NCBI GenBank assembly: GCA_037142515.1 | Contig: JBAXAM010000006.1 | Coordinates: 1 to 58,437, forward strand | Length of the DNA stretch: 58,437 nt | Direction: 5' to 3' | DNA from: JBAXAM01 sp037142515 | GTDB taxonomy: Bacteria > Pseudomonadota > Gammaproteobacteria > UBA9339 | In this document: one piece after another, positions 9,201 to 17,004 of the stretch | Numbering within the stretch: the stretch's first letter is position 1 | How the letters are laid out: the number at the start of each line of letters is the position of its first letter | Position numbers and translations under genes: made by a program | Notes under the pieces: generated by a model | The model's database searches: none | Seen by the model: only the letters and a program-made list of their open reading frames with translations | What the model was told of the DNA's origin: nothing

Positions 9201-9985
9201 TTTTCTAGCTGGTGTTTTTTTACAATTTGTGAAATCAGACTAAAAATATTCGCGTTGCCGGCAATCACACTACCAGTATGCATGTAATTACCATCGCCAT
9301 TAAAATCGTCAACTATGCCGCCTGCTTCTTTAACTATCAAAGACCCAGCTGCCATATCCCAAGGAGCAAGATTCATCCCCCAAAGCCCATCAATCCTACC
9401 ACAAGCAACATAAGCAAAATCAAGCACTGATGACCCACTGCGACGTGTCCCAGCAGCATGTGGCAAAATCGCAGCTAGTATTTTTAAGAATACATCAATC
9501 TCTTTGGTGTTTTTATGGCCAAAACTAGAAGCTATTACGGAACCAGCGAATTGTTTGCGTTGCGCCACACGCATTCTTCGATCGTTAAGAAAAGCACCAG
9601 TACCACGCGTTGCAGTAAATAATTCCTGACGTAGCGGATCATAAACTAAGCCATGCTCAATTATATTTTTAAATTGCACACCAATTGATATGCAAAAGTG
9701 CGGATGTCCATGAATAAAATTAGTAGTGCCATCTATGGGATCAATAATCCAAGTATAATCACTCTTGCCGCTTTTGCCGCTTTCTTCACCAAGAATGGCA
9801 TGATCAGGATATGCATCATGAATAGTATTAATAATTTCTTGCTCTGACTGCTCATCAGCTTCGGTGACAAAATCGTTATGACTTTTTTCTGAAATCTTAA
9901 CAGTATCCAAGCGATCGGTAGCACGCAAAATAATTTTGCTAGCACTACGTGCGGCTTTAACAGCAATGTTCATTAAAGGGTGCAT
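9197..9985 (-). CDS. suhB: Inositol-1-monophosphatase family protein SuhB
   Basis: A 262-residue Mg-dependent phosphatase. In gammaproteobacteria SuhB also acts with the Nus factors in rRNA antitermination. The start MHPLMNIAVKAARSA matches SuhB closely. Metal-binding motifs are GEESG at about 65, WIIDPIDGTTNFIHG at about 78-92 and APWDMAAGSLIVKEAGG at about 213-229. It overlaps the permease gene by 13 bases upstream and mltA by 4 bases downstream. Confidence 0.95.
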   Translation of the reverse strand: MHPLMNIAVKAARSASKIILRATDRLDTVKISEKSHNDFVTEADEQSEQEIINTIHDAYPDHAILGEESGKSGKSDYTWIIDPIDGTTNFIHGHPHFCISIGVQFKNIIEHGLVYDPLRQELFTATRGTGAFLNDRRMRVAQRKQFAGSVIASSFGHKNTKEIDVFLKILAAILPHAAGTRRSGSSVLDFAYVACGRIDGLWGMNLAPWDMAAGSLIVKEAGGIVDDFNGDGNYMHTGSVIAGNANIFSLISQIVKKHQLEK

Positions 9986-11328
9986 ATAAACCTAAACATA
10001 ATTAAAACTGTTAAAGCATACATCAACCAATGTACTACGCGCCACTTACCCGTAGCAACTTTTAATAAAACATAAAAAGTAATGCCAGCGGAAATTCCAT
10101 TGGCGACGCTGCAGGTGAGCGGCATAAGAATTATAGTCAAAAATGCCGGCATACCTTCGCTAAAATCTTTGAAGTCTATGTTGTGCACACTAGAAAGCAT
10201 AAGTGCACCAAGCAATATTAGAGCAGGCGCCGTAGCAGCGTTTGGAATAATTATGAACAATGAGCTTAAAAACAAGGACAATAAAAAAAGTATACCGGTG
10301 GTTACTGCTGTCAACCCTGTCCTACCACCAGCGCTTATTCCCACTATGGACTCAAGATATTCAGTCAATGTTGGTGATCCCAAAAATGCACCAAAACAAG
10401 ACCCAATAGAATCAACTAGCATTGCTCTACCAATTATTCGCTTGCTATCTGGTTTATCCAAAACACCGGCCTTATGCGTCGTCGAAATTAATGTACCAAA
10501 AGTATCCATTAAGCCGACAAAAACAAAAGTAAAAATCACTGAAAACATACCGAGATTCAACGCGCCTTTTATATCCAAAGCACCTACATTTAAGTTCTGC
10601 CAAGATGGCAGCCCAAAATGAATGCCGTGAACATTAGTCAACCCTAACGGAATTCCAATTATAGTACTTATGACAATACTCAGCAAAACAGCTCCCCTAA
10701 TATTTAAAGCTACAAAAACTGAAACCATTGCCAACCCAATTAACACCAACAAAGTATCTGGATTAGAAAAGCTGCTTAAGTTCAAATTCCATTCAAAAAA
10801 TGCCAAGTGAGCTATCCCCCTGGACGAATTAATTGCATTAAGCGATGGTCCAACACGGGTAACAACTTCTATTAGATGCGACATTTTTAAGCCAATAAAC
10901 GTAATAAAAAAACCAATACCAACAGTCAGCGCATGCTTTAAAGAATTGGGAATTGCATCAACAAGTATCTGGCGAACACGAACCACTGTAAGAATAAAAA
11001 GGATACCACCTGAAACAAAAACAGCGCCAAGTGCTGTCTGCCACGGTATACCATCTTGCGTAACAACAGCAACAAAATAGGCGCCTAATCCCAAGCTTGG
11101 ACCAAGAGCTACTGGCAAGTTAGCAAAAACCCCCATCGCAATACTAACAAAGCCTATACCCAAACAAGTTGCAAAAAACACTGCTTCTTTGCCCATTCCA
11201 GTATCAGCTAAAACCGTCGGCATCACGGCTAAAATATAAGCCATGGTTATAAATGTTGTTAGACCGGCTAGTAGTTCAGTCGTTATTGTTGTTGCATTTC
11301 TATTTAATTTAAAAATTTTATTTAGCAC
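9973..11328 (-). CDS. NCS2 family purine permease (AzgA-like)
   Basis: A 451-residue inner-membrane transporter with about 12-14 hydrophobic segments, of the guanine/hypoxanthine/adenine branch (AzgA, PbuG, YicO type). It has TELLAGLTTFITMAYILAVMP at the N-terminus, LGPSLGLGAYF at about 75-87 and FVGLMDTFGTLISTTHKAG near 270-290. The start is GTG at 11328 with AAGGA seven bases upstream. It lies 26 bases after the 62-residue gene and overlaps suhB. The exact base transported cannot be read from sequence. Scavenging of host purines would suit an intracellular bacterium, but that is inference. Confidence 0.88.
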   Translation of the reverse strand: MLNKIFKLNRNATTITTELLAGLTTFITMAYILAVMPTVLADTGMGKEAVFFATCLGIGFVSIAMGVFANLPVALGPSLGLGAYFVAVVTQDGIPWQTALGAVFVSGGILFILTVVRVRQILVDAIPNSLKHALTVGIGFFITFIGLKMSHLIEVVTRVGPSLNAINSSRGIAHLAFFEWNLNLSSFSNPDTLLVLIGLAMVSVFVALNIRGAVLLSIVISTIIGIPLGLTNVHGIHFGLPSWQNLNVGALDIKGALNLGMFSVIFTFVFVGLMDTFGTLISTTHKAGVLDKPDSKRIIGRAMLVDSIGSCFGAFLGSPTLTEYLESIVGISAGGRTGLTAVTTGILFLLSLFLSSLFIIIPNAATAPALILLGALMLSSVHNIDFKDFSEGMPAFLTIILMPLTCSVANGISAGITFYVLLKVATGKWRVVHWLMYALTVLIMFRFICTL

Positions 11329-11354
11329 AAAATATCCTTACAAATTAACTGCTG

Positions 11355-11543
11355 TTATATGCTCGGTCCCCTCTCCTTGTGTTCTTCTCCTGTCGCCTCT
11401 GTACTTAAATCTCTTACAAATTCCGCTATTGATTTATCATGCTGCCCATAAAGTTTTTCACTTAGTTGGCTATAATTATTATGGTATTCGCTCATTTGTT
11501 TTTTCAATACCTTTAATAGCTCAACAGCTTTTGTTAACTCCAT
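11355..11543 (-). CDS. Small hypothetical protein, 62 residues
   Basis: A short charged helical protein (starts MELTKAVELLKVLKKQ) with no family that I recognise. A GGGAGGAT ribosome site lies just before the ATG, supporting a real gene. It follows the 164-residue coiled-coil gene by 17 bases and shares its promoter at 12102-12130. Both lack signal peptides and membrane segments. The pair may form a complex, but that is a guess from adjacency. Confidence 0.6.
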   Translation of the reverse strand: MELTKAVELLKVLKKQMSEYHNNYSQLSEKLYGQHDKSIAEFVRDLSTEATGEEHKERGPSI

Positions 11544-11560
11544 ATTATCCTCCCTAATTT

Positions 11561-12055
11561 TTAGATTAGCAGTGTTTGACGTATTTTATCTAAAATTCGC
11601 CTAATAGTTATGTTTTGCTCTGTCAATTTTTCTATATGCAGCTGTTTAGACATTTCATTCTTAAAACCATCTATCAATGATTTTTTAAATCCTGTCAAAT
11701 GTCGCGTTACTCCCCTAGAAGCCGCGAGTTTACGCCACTTTGCTACATCAGCACTAGATAAAAAATCAGGAGGTTCACTACCAAACATTGTCGCTGGATT
11801 ATCCAACGCCTTGATGGCAGTTTCAAATTCCTTGGTTCGTCTATCTAACTCTTCTGTAAGTCTAGCTTGCAACGCCATAACATGCTGGTCTACCTTATCT
11901 ATGGTAGGATCCATTTTTTCTATTAACTCTCCATATTTTCTGGGGTCTTTAGCCAGCTCCAACAACTGTGTTATCTCGTTATTCACCTGAAGCATGTGCT
12001 GTTGTATTTTTTCACTACTAATATAATCAACACTCGTAAGACCAGTAGGATCCAT
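11561..12055 (-). CDS. Hypothetical helical/coiled-coil protein, 164 residues
   Basis: I do not recognise the family. The sequence is almost entirely helical, with heptad-like stretches (NNEITQLLELAKDP, LQARLTEELDRRTKEFETAIKAL). The open frame extends to 12130, but the ATG at 12055 (start MDPTGLTSVD) has AGGAG six bases upstream and a consensus promoter ends 46 bases before it, so I place the start there. No signal peptide or membrane segment is visible. It is cotranscribed with the 62-residue gene. Effector-like or structural roles are possible but unsupported. Confidence 0.6.
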   Translation of the reverse strand: MDPTGLTSVDYISSEKIQQHMLQVNNEITQLLELAKDPRKYGELIEKMDPTIDKVDQHVMALQARLTEELDRRTKEFETAIKALDNPATMFGSEPPDFLSSADVAKWRKLAASRGVTRHLTGFKKSLIDGFKNEMSKQLHIEKLTEQNITIRRILDKIRQTLLI

Positions 12056-12101
12056 AAATAACTCCTCTCGTATTTTTTCATTTTCTCCCAAAAGCATGGA
12101 C

Positions 12102-12130
12102 ATTATACTTGCGCTGCCCTGTAGCAGCAA
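12102..12130 (-). promoter_or_regulatory. Sigma-70 promoter of the two small helical genes
   Basis: On the minus strand TTGCTG (12130-12125) and a perfect TATAAT (12107-12102) are separated by 17 bases. Transcription would start near 12095, between the end of recO and the ATG at 12055. This makes the small-gene pair independent of recO. Confidence 0.65.
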
Positions 12131-12133
12131 ATT

Positions 12134-12835
12134 TTATTTTAAAAACAGCTCCCTACTCTTAAGCGGCTTGTTACCCAGCAAAATAGCCAATACCGAACGC
12201 AGTAAACGCTTAGCATCACGAAGCTCATCAGGTGTAACTAATGTTCCAACATGCAGAGCTAACAAACTCTGTCCGAGAAAATTGTACTGATCATTAGACT
12301 TAGCTTTTTTCAAACCAACGCCAAACTCAAAAATATATTTTTCGCTTGATAGCACCGACTCACTATCAATTGTTCGATCCAGTTGCAAGCCATAACCAAT
12401 ATCTACCAGCAAGTATTTCTCAAATAATCTGAGCGCAGGTTCAGGCTGCACAGTATCAGCCAAAACATTAAGCGTATACTGGTAAGCCTGATAAACATTG
12501 GGGTGCGGCTCATGTCGCTGCAACAAACGTATCAGCAGCTCATTCAAATAAAAACCACTCAAGAGCATATTCCCTCTAAGATTATAACTTAAACCATTTG
12601 CCTCCACTTGCCGCAAAACCTGCAAATCAGTTTTACCACTAAAAGAAACTAGTAAGGGCGAAAATGGCACGAGCAATCCATTCAACCGTGAACGTTGATT
12701 TCGTACACCGCGAGCAAGAACAGTTAAACGTCCACGCTCTGCAGTTAATAATTCAACCAAAAGACTAGTATCCCGATAAGGCCTAGCGTGTAGAACAAAA
12801 GCAGGTTGTAGTACCGTGCGCACAATAATAGTCAT
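12134..12835 (-). CDS. recO: DNA repair protein RecO
   Basis: Loads RecA onto SSB-coated DNA in the RecFOR recombination pathway. The N-terminal OB fold is recognisable (PAFVLHARPYRDTSLLVELLT, GRLTVLARGVRNQRSRL, LLVPFSPLLVSFSG), followed by the helical C-terminal domain with LSGFYLNELLIRLL. At 233 residues it has the usual length. It starts inside the stop of nlpD (4-base ATGA overlap), so it is read as the last gene of surE-nlpD-recO, which is not the usual neighbourhood of recO in enterobacteria. Confidence 0.92.
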   Translation of the reverse strand: MTIIVRTVLQPAFVLHARPYRDTSLLVELLTAERGRLTVLARGVRNQRSRLNGLLVPFSPLLVSFSGKTDLQVLRQVEANGLSYNLRGNMLLSGFYLNELLIRLLQRHEPHPNVYQAYQYTLNVLADTVQPEPALRLFEKYLLVDIGYGLQLDRTIDSESVLSSEKYIFEFGVGLKKAKSNDQYNFLGQSLLALHVGTLVTPDELRDAKRLLRSVLAILLGNKPLKSRELFLK

Positions 12836-13503
12836 GTTTTTTTTGACAAATACAAAAGTGGATTAACCGGCTTGCCGATTTTACGTATTTCAAAATGGAG
12901 CCGTACATTTCCTGCATCATCGCTTCCCATGGTTGCAATTTTTTGCCCGGCAATCACCGCTTGGCCTTCATGTACTAATATGACCTTACTGTAAGCATAG
13001 GCGCTTAGGTAATCATCATTGTGTTTTATAATAATTAACTTGCCATAACTACGTATTCCTGTACCACTGTACACAATTTTACCGGAATTACTTGCAAGTA
13101 TTGGATCGTCATACTTACCCTTAATATCTATCCCTCTGTTACCAACTAGGTTACTATCAAACCTTGCAACTATAGCGCCTTGCGCTGGCCACAACCAGCC
13201 CTTTAACGGCAAAAAATTATTTTTCGCGGCTTTCGGCGTAGCAATATATAAACGCTGACCCAAACACAAAGAGTATGGGGAACTTACATTGTTTCTTTTG
13301 GCAAGATCGCGATAATCTAGACCAAACGCCCAGGCAATAGAATACAAAGTGTCTCCCTTTTGTACGACATAGGCGTTTTTTCCAGCAGCAGACTCGTGCC
13401 ATCCCTCTCTAACTGGCGGCAGTTTAATAAGCTTGCGATGGTGGTGGGAACATCCAGTAATTAAAGAAAGTAACAATAATAAAACGAAGCTACATGTATT
13501 CAT
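12832..13503 (-). CDS. nlpD: NlpD-like LysM/M23 lipoprotein, amidase activator
   Basis: A 223-residue lipoprotein (lipobox LITGC at residues 14-18) with a LysM domain at about 45-88 (YVVQKGDTLYSIAWAFG) and a C-terminal LytM/M23 domain. The zinc site is degenerate: the usual HxGxD is NRGID, and the final motif is LHFEIRK rather than HxH. This matches NlpD, which activates amidases such as AmiC at the division septum instead of cutting peptidoglycan itself. It follows surE by 16 bases, as in the enterobacterial surE-pcm-nlpD-rpoS cluster, but rpoS is not here and recO follows. Confidence 0.88.
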   Translation of the reverse strand: MNTCSFVLLLLLSLITGCSHHHRKLIKLPPVREGWHESAAGKNAYVVQKGDTLYSIAWAFGLDYRDLAKRNNVSSPYSLCLGQRLYIATPKAAKNNFLPLKGWLWPAQGAIVARFDSNLVGNRGIDIKGKYDDPILASNSGKIVYSGTGIRSYGKLIIIKHNDDYLSAYAYSKVILVHEGQAVIAGQKIATMGSDDAGNVRLHFEIRKIGKPVNPLLYLSKKT

Positions 13504-13519
13504 TAGATTTTTTTAATTT

Positions 13520-14284
13520 CTATGTTCTACACAATAACAAATCCGCGGTCCAGCTTTTAATCATGTCAAAAGCAGCATAATTAGTCATGTCAATTTGAAG
13601 TGGAGTTATGGATACATTACCATCTTTAATTGCACAAAAATCGGTACCAAGACCAGCGTCTTCTGCATCACCAGATGCTCCAATCCAATAAACTGGATAA
13701 CCGCGTGGATCAAGGGCTTTTATCGCAGGCTGTGCCGGATGGCGCCTACCCAAGCGAGTTAATTCAAACCCTTTAATTTCTTCAATAGTAACATCTGGAA
13801 CATTGACATTCAATATTGTTGCTGGTGGTAATGGATGCTTTTGCAGACGCTCAACAATTTGTCTAGTTATGATCGCCGCAGTCTCGTAGTTTTTTTGTGG
13901 ATCTTTTCCGACAAGCGAAACAGCAATTGATGGCAAACCAAGCGTTCTTCCTTCAGAAGCCGCAGCTACGGTACCAGAGTAAATAACATCATCACCTAGA
14001 TTTGCTCCAGCATTAATACCTGAAATCACCATATCAAATTTCATCTCTAATAAACCAGTAACGGCCAAGTGAACACAATCCGTTGGTGTACCCGTAACAC
14101 TATAATAGCCATTATTCAGTTGCTGGACTCGAACTGGAACTTGTATGCTAAGTGAGTTACTGGCACCGCTACGATTACGATCAGGAGCAATAACTACTAC
14201 TTCTGCAATTTTTGCAATTTCATGTGCAAGTGCAACTATGCCATGAGCATAAACGCCATCATCATTGCTTACTAAAATTCTCAT
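13520..14284 (-). CDS. surE: 5'/3'-nucleotidase SurE
   Basis: A metal-dependent nucleoside monophosphatase of 254 residues. The N-terminal MRILVSNDDGVYAHGI carries the DD metal ligands, and RNRSGASNSLS, GTPTDCVHLA and SGINAGANLGDDVIYSGTVAAA complete the signature. The ATG at 14284 has AGGGGA about five bases upstream and gives the canonical N-terminus, so the 12 upstream in-frame codons are not coding. It is first in a surE-nlpD-recO operon. The promoter region is shared with the divergent thiamine pyrophosphokinase gene. Confidence 0.95.
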   Translation of the reverse strand: MRILVSNDDGVYAHGIVALAHEIAKIAEVVVIAPDRNRSGASNSLSIQVPVRVQQLNNGYYSVTGTPTDCVHLAVTGLLEMKFDMVISGINAGANLGDDVIYSGTVAAASEGRTLGLPSIAVSLVGKDPQKNYETAAIITRQIVERLQKHPLPPATILNVNVPDVTIEEIKGFELTRLGRRHPAQPAIKALDPRGYPVYWIGASGDAEDAGLGTDFCAIKDGNVSITPLQIDMTNYAAFDMIKSWTADLLLCRT

Positions 14285-14320
14285 ACTTTCCCCTGCTTGC
14301 TTTTTGTCACTATACCGCAA

Positions 14321-14349
14321 TTGTGAAAATTTTGGAAATTTAGTATGCT
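14321..14349 (+). promoter_or_regulatory. Putative promoter of the thiamine pyrophosphokinase gene
   Basis: TTGTGA (14321-14326) and TATGCT (14344-14349) are 17 bases apart, each matching consensus at four of six positions. The predicted start of transcription (about 14356) is next to the ATG at 14358, so the mRNA may be leaderless. No Shine-Dalgarno is visible. A minus-strand candidate for surE (TTTCCA at 14338-14333, 18-base spacer, TATAGT at 14314-14309) overlaps the same interval. Confidence 0.4.
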
Positions 14350-14357
14350 GCTAACTT

Positions 14358-15008
14358 ATGAAAGCAATTATTGTTGCGGGCGGTACACCGCCTTCAAAAA
14401 AGCTGTTAAAAAAAGAAATCACGTCCAAAAGTACCATTATTGCCGCTGATAGCGGGGCAGATTGTCTATGGAAATACAAAATTACTCCTGATTATTTAAT
14501 AGGCGATTTTGATTCAATCAACAATCAAGCTCTGCATTTTTGGATAGATAAAAACATCCCAATTGAACGCCACCCGCAAAATAAAGATATGACAGATAGT
14601 CAATTAGCACTAAAAAAAGCTACTGCTCTCAACATAAAAGAAATTGTTTTTCTTGGGTGCCTTGATGGCAAAAGAGTAGACCATCTATTGGGCGCTTTTG
14701 GTTTATTAGCAGAATGCTTGGATTTAAGCATTACTGCCTACTTAAAAGATGATTATCAAAATATAACTTTATTGAACAAACCAACAATAATTCATGGCAA
14801 GAATAAAGAAATTTTTTCACTACAAGCTTATGGAGAGCCCGTTAAAAATTTAAGTATTAGCGGCAGCAAATACGAACTAAAAAGCTATGAACTCAAAATG
14901 GGAGATGCTCTAACGCTGTCAAACGAATTTCAAGACCAATATGTTAATATTCAATTTACTGACGGCCGATTAATACTAATTCGCCAAGAACGCTTGCGCA
15001 TTTTGTAA
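14358..15008 (+). CDS. thiN: Thiamine pyrophosphokinase
   Basis: Transfers pyrophosphate from ATP to thiamine to make the cofactor TPP. The 216 residues contain AADSGAD, DYLIGDFDSI (about 46-55), the acidic KDMTDSQLAL (about 75-84), LGCLDGKRVDHLLGAFG (about 95-111) and SNEF near the C-terminus, all diagnostic of the family. A salvage enzyme of this kind lets a bacterium live on imported thiamine. Its 3' end overlaps the convergent permease gene by 58 bases. Confidence 0.9.
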   Translation: MKAIIVAGGTPPSKKLLKKEITSKSTIIAADSGADCLWKYKITPDYLIGDFDSINNQALHFWIDKNIPIERHPQNKDMTDSQLALKKATALNIKEIVFLGCLDGKRVDHLLGAFGLLAECLDLSITAYLKDDYQNITLLNKPTIIHGKNKEIFSLQAYGEPVKNLSISGSKYELKSYELKMGDALTLSNEFQDQYVNIQFTDGRLILIRQERLRIL

Positions 15009-16372
15009 ATAATAAGTGGAAGTAAATAAAAGCCTACAAAACCAGCAATCAAAAGCAATTCATAAGTTTTAATACTTCCTACTTCAATTTGAGTTGGTGG
15101 AATAAAACCAATTAACACAGTAAATATACTCACCAAAATCCCGGCAATACCAACAACCCATATACCAACGTTACCAAATGGAATTTTATAGGCACGTTTA
15201 ACTTGTGGATGCTTATAACGTAGACGAATTGCTGCTGCAAAAATAAATATATAACATGATAAAGCCAATACAGTGGTCAAATCAGCTAAAAACCAAAAAG
15301 AACTATTCACCGTAGGCATTATTAAATACACCAAGCTAATAATAGAAAACACAATTGCTTGGATAATTAAAATTGCCACTGGCATTTGCTTCGAATTTAC
15401 CTTTTGTAAAAATGGAGGAACACAACCATCTTGTGCTGCAGTCAATAAACCTCGACTTGGTCCGACAACCCAAGCAGCAACACTGCCAATAACACCAATA
15501 ATAATCAATACTGCAACAATTGGCATTAACCAACCTAAATTAAATGTTGTAAAAAATAGACTAAAAGCATCGAGCAACCCTGTTACCAAACTTAATTTCA
15601 ATTCCTTGGCTGGTACTATGGCTGCCACAGCAAGTGTTGATAACACCAATGACAATAAAATTATTATCGTCGAATAATAAAGCGCCCTAGGATAATCACG
15701 CTGAGGGTTTTTTACCTCTTGGGCGTGAGTAGCTGACATTTCCATGCCAAGTAGACTGTATATAACAGCCGTTAGCCCAACCAAATCACCTGGTTTAGAT
15801 ATGTGAGGAAAAAATGCTCTAACACTAATATCCATGCTAAGTGGTTTATCTTGCAATAGCCATATACCGCAAAGAACTGCAATAAACATCATGGGAACCA
15901 AGGTCCCAATAATTGCAGTCACTGTGCTTAAAGCACCAGAAATATGCATACCACGTAGTGTTATAGCTGTGATTAACCAGTATGTAACAACAACCACAGT
16001 TAACACATACCAAGCGTTATTCGCAAACTTTGGATTAATAATATAAGCTAGCGTACCAGCCAAAAGAGAAAGTACAGTTGGATACCAGCAAATATTATAA
16101 ATCCATTGAATACAAATCACCATAAACGCAATCGGTACACCAAATGCTTCACGTACCCAAACATAAACCCCACCAGTTTGAGGCCAACCTGTAGCTAATT
16201 CAGCAGATATCAGAGCGCTAGGAATAAAAAATAATAAAGCGCACGCGATATAATAAAATAGTGCTGAAAAACCATAAGTTGCAGCCAATGGAATATTGCG
16301 CAAGCTGTCAATGGCAATGACGTTGATCATAACCAAGGTTAATACACTCATTAGCGGCTTGTGTGTCTTCAT
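14951..16372 (-). CDS. APC superfamily amino acid permease, GadC-like
   Basis: A 473-residue inner-membrane transporter with about 12 hydrophobic segments. The N-terminal VMINVIAIDSLRNIPLAA, the segment ALISAELATGWPQTGGVYVWVREAFG and GMEMSATHAQEVKNPQRDYPRA are typical of the glutamate:GABA antiporter (GadC/YjeM) branch of APC transporters. The substrate is not readable from sequence. I use the ATG at 16372. A TTG at 16387 is in frame. It follows the toxin gene by about 15 bases and could be cotranscribed with the toxin-antitoxin pair. Confidence 0.85.
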   Translation of the reverse strand: MKTHKPLMSVLTLVMINVIAIDSLRNIPLAATYGFSALFYYIACALLFFIPSALISAELATGWPQTGGVYVWVREAFGVPIAFMVICIQWIYNICWYPTVLSLLAGTLAYIINPKFANNAWYVLTVVVVTYWLITAITLRGMHISGALSTVTAIIGTLVPMMFIAVLCGIWLLQDKPLSMDISVRAFFPHISKPGDLVGLTAVIYSLLGMEMSATHAQEVKNPQRDYPRALYYSTIIILLSLVLSTLAVAAIVPAKELKLSLVTGLLDAFSLFFTTFNLGWLMPIVAVLIIIGVIGSVAAWVVGPSRGLLTAAQDGCVPPFLQKVNSKQMPVAILIIQAIVFSIISLVYLIMPTVNSSFWFLADLTTVLALSCYIFIFAAAIRLRYKHPQVKRAYKIPFGNVGIWVVGIAGILVSIFTVLIGFIPPTQIEVGSIKTYELLLIAGFVGFYLLPLIIYKMRKRSWRISINRPSVN

Positions 16373-16387
16373 AACGTTCTTAACCAA

Positions 16388-16660
16388 TTAAATATTTTTA
16401 TAAACATCTTTTCTATACCCAACCTTCACAACTAAAATCAAAAGTTCATCCTCATATATCTTACAAATAACACGCGCGTCTTGAACACGATAACGCCATA
16501 ATCCGTGCTTATCATAAGAAAGCGGTTTACCAAAACGTCTAGGATCTTCACAGGTTGCAATACGCTCTTTTAAATATCTCAATATATCATCCTGCAACGT
16601 AGCTGAGAGCTTACGTAATTCTTTGGTCGCGTTTTTATCTAACCTAATCTTCCAAATCAA
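16388..16660 (-). CDS. RelE/ParE family toxin
   Basis: A type II toxin. RelE members cut mRNA on the ribosome. The protein has WKIRLDKNATKELRKL at its N-terminus, DPRRFGKPLSYDKHGLWRYRVQDARVICKI in the centre and VVKVGYRKDVYK at the end, the standard RelE layout with basic and aromatic catalytic residues retained. I prefer the TTG at 16660, preceded by GGTGGAG at seven bases, which gives a 90-residue protein. An ATG at 16678 is also in frame and would overlap the antitoxin by 35 bases. No frameshift is seen, so it looks functional. Confidence 0.87.
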   Translation of the reverse strand: MIWKIRLDKNATKELRKLSATLQDDILRYLKERIATCEDPRRFGKPLSYDKHGLWRYRVQDARVICKIYEDELLILVVKVGYRKDVYKNI

Positions 16661-16862
16661 GTTTATTCTCCACCTCATTTAGCGAATAGGTTTTCCCATG
16701 TTTTTCTAATCTCCTTAAAGAAATATAAATATCTTCCATTTCCTCGAGGCGATCAAGAATCGCTTCTCGCACGTAATAAGCTTTAGTGCGTCCGGTCTGA
16801 GAGGACAAATAGCATAAACGTTTATCTATTTCTTCAGGCAATCTTATACATAATGTACTCAT
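16644..16862 (-). CDS. Ribbon-helix-helix antitoxin (RelB/DUF6290 type)
   Basis: A 72-residue partner of the RelE toxin. MSTLCIRLPEEIDKRL is the beta strand and first helix of a ribbon-helix-helix domain, TGRTKAYYVREAILDRLEEMED is the second helix, and the C-terminal SLRRLEKHGKTYSLNEVE is the toxin-wrapping tail. Such antitoxins repress their own operon. Three TGTAATW elements in the upstream region (16862, 16881, 16901) are candidate operator half-sites. A TGGAG lies ten bases before the ATG. Confidence 0.87.
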   Translation of the reverse strand: MSTLCIRLPEEIDKRLCYLSSQTGRTKAYYVREAILDRLEEMEDIYISLRRLEKHGKTYSLNEVENKLDLED

Positions 16863-16907
16863 GTAATTAATACTCCAGATTGTAATAACAATAAATCAAA
16901 TGTAATA
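16862..16907 (-). promoter_or_regulatory. Putative antitoxin operator: three spaced TGTAATW elements
   Basis: On the plus strand TGTAATT lies at 16862-16868, TGTAATA at 16881-16887 and TGTAATA at 16901-16907, so spacings are 19 and 20 bases, close to two helical turns. The block covers the antitoxin start codon and leader, a usual place for RHH autoregulation. Binding is inferred only from position and repetition. Confidence 0.35.
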
Positions 16908-17004
16908 CACATATACCATAAACAAATATTATTGACAATAGAATTCGCAACTTTTACTTTTTTATCCTATAATACAAAAAGATAAATTAAGGAGTTTGGG
17001 TTTA

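Noticed and set aside
10082..10621. 179-codon open frame on the plus strand
   Set aside because: Lies antisense within the NCS2 permease gene, whose membrane-protein motifs are clear; the plus-strand product has no recognisable features.
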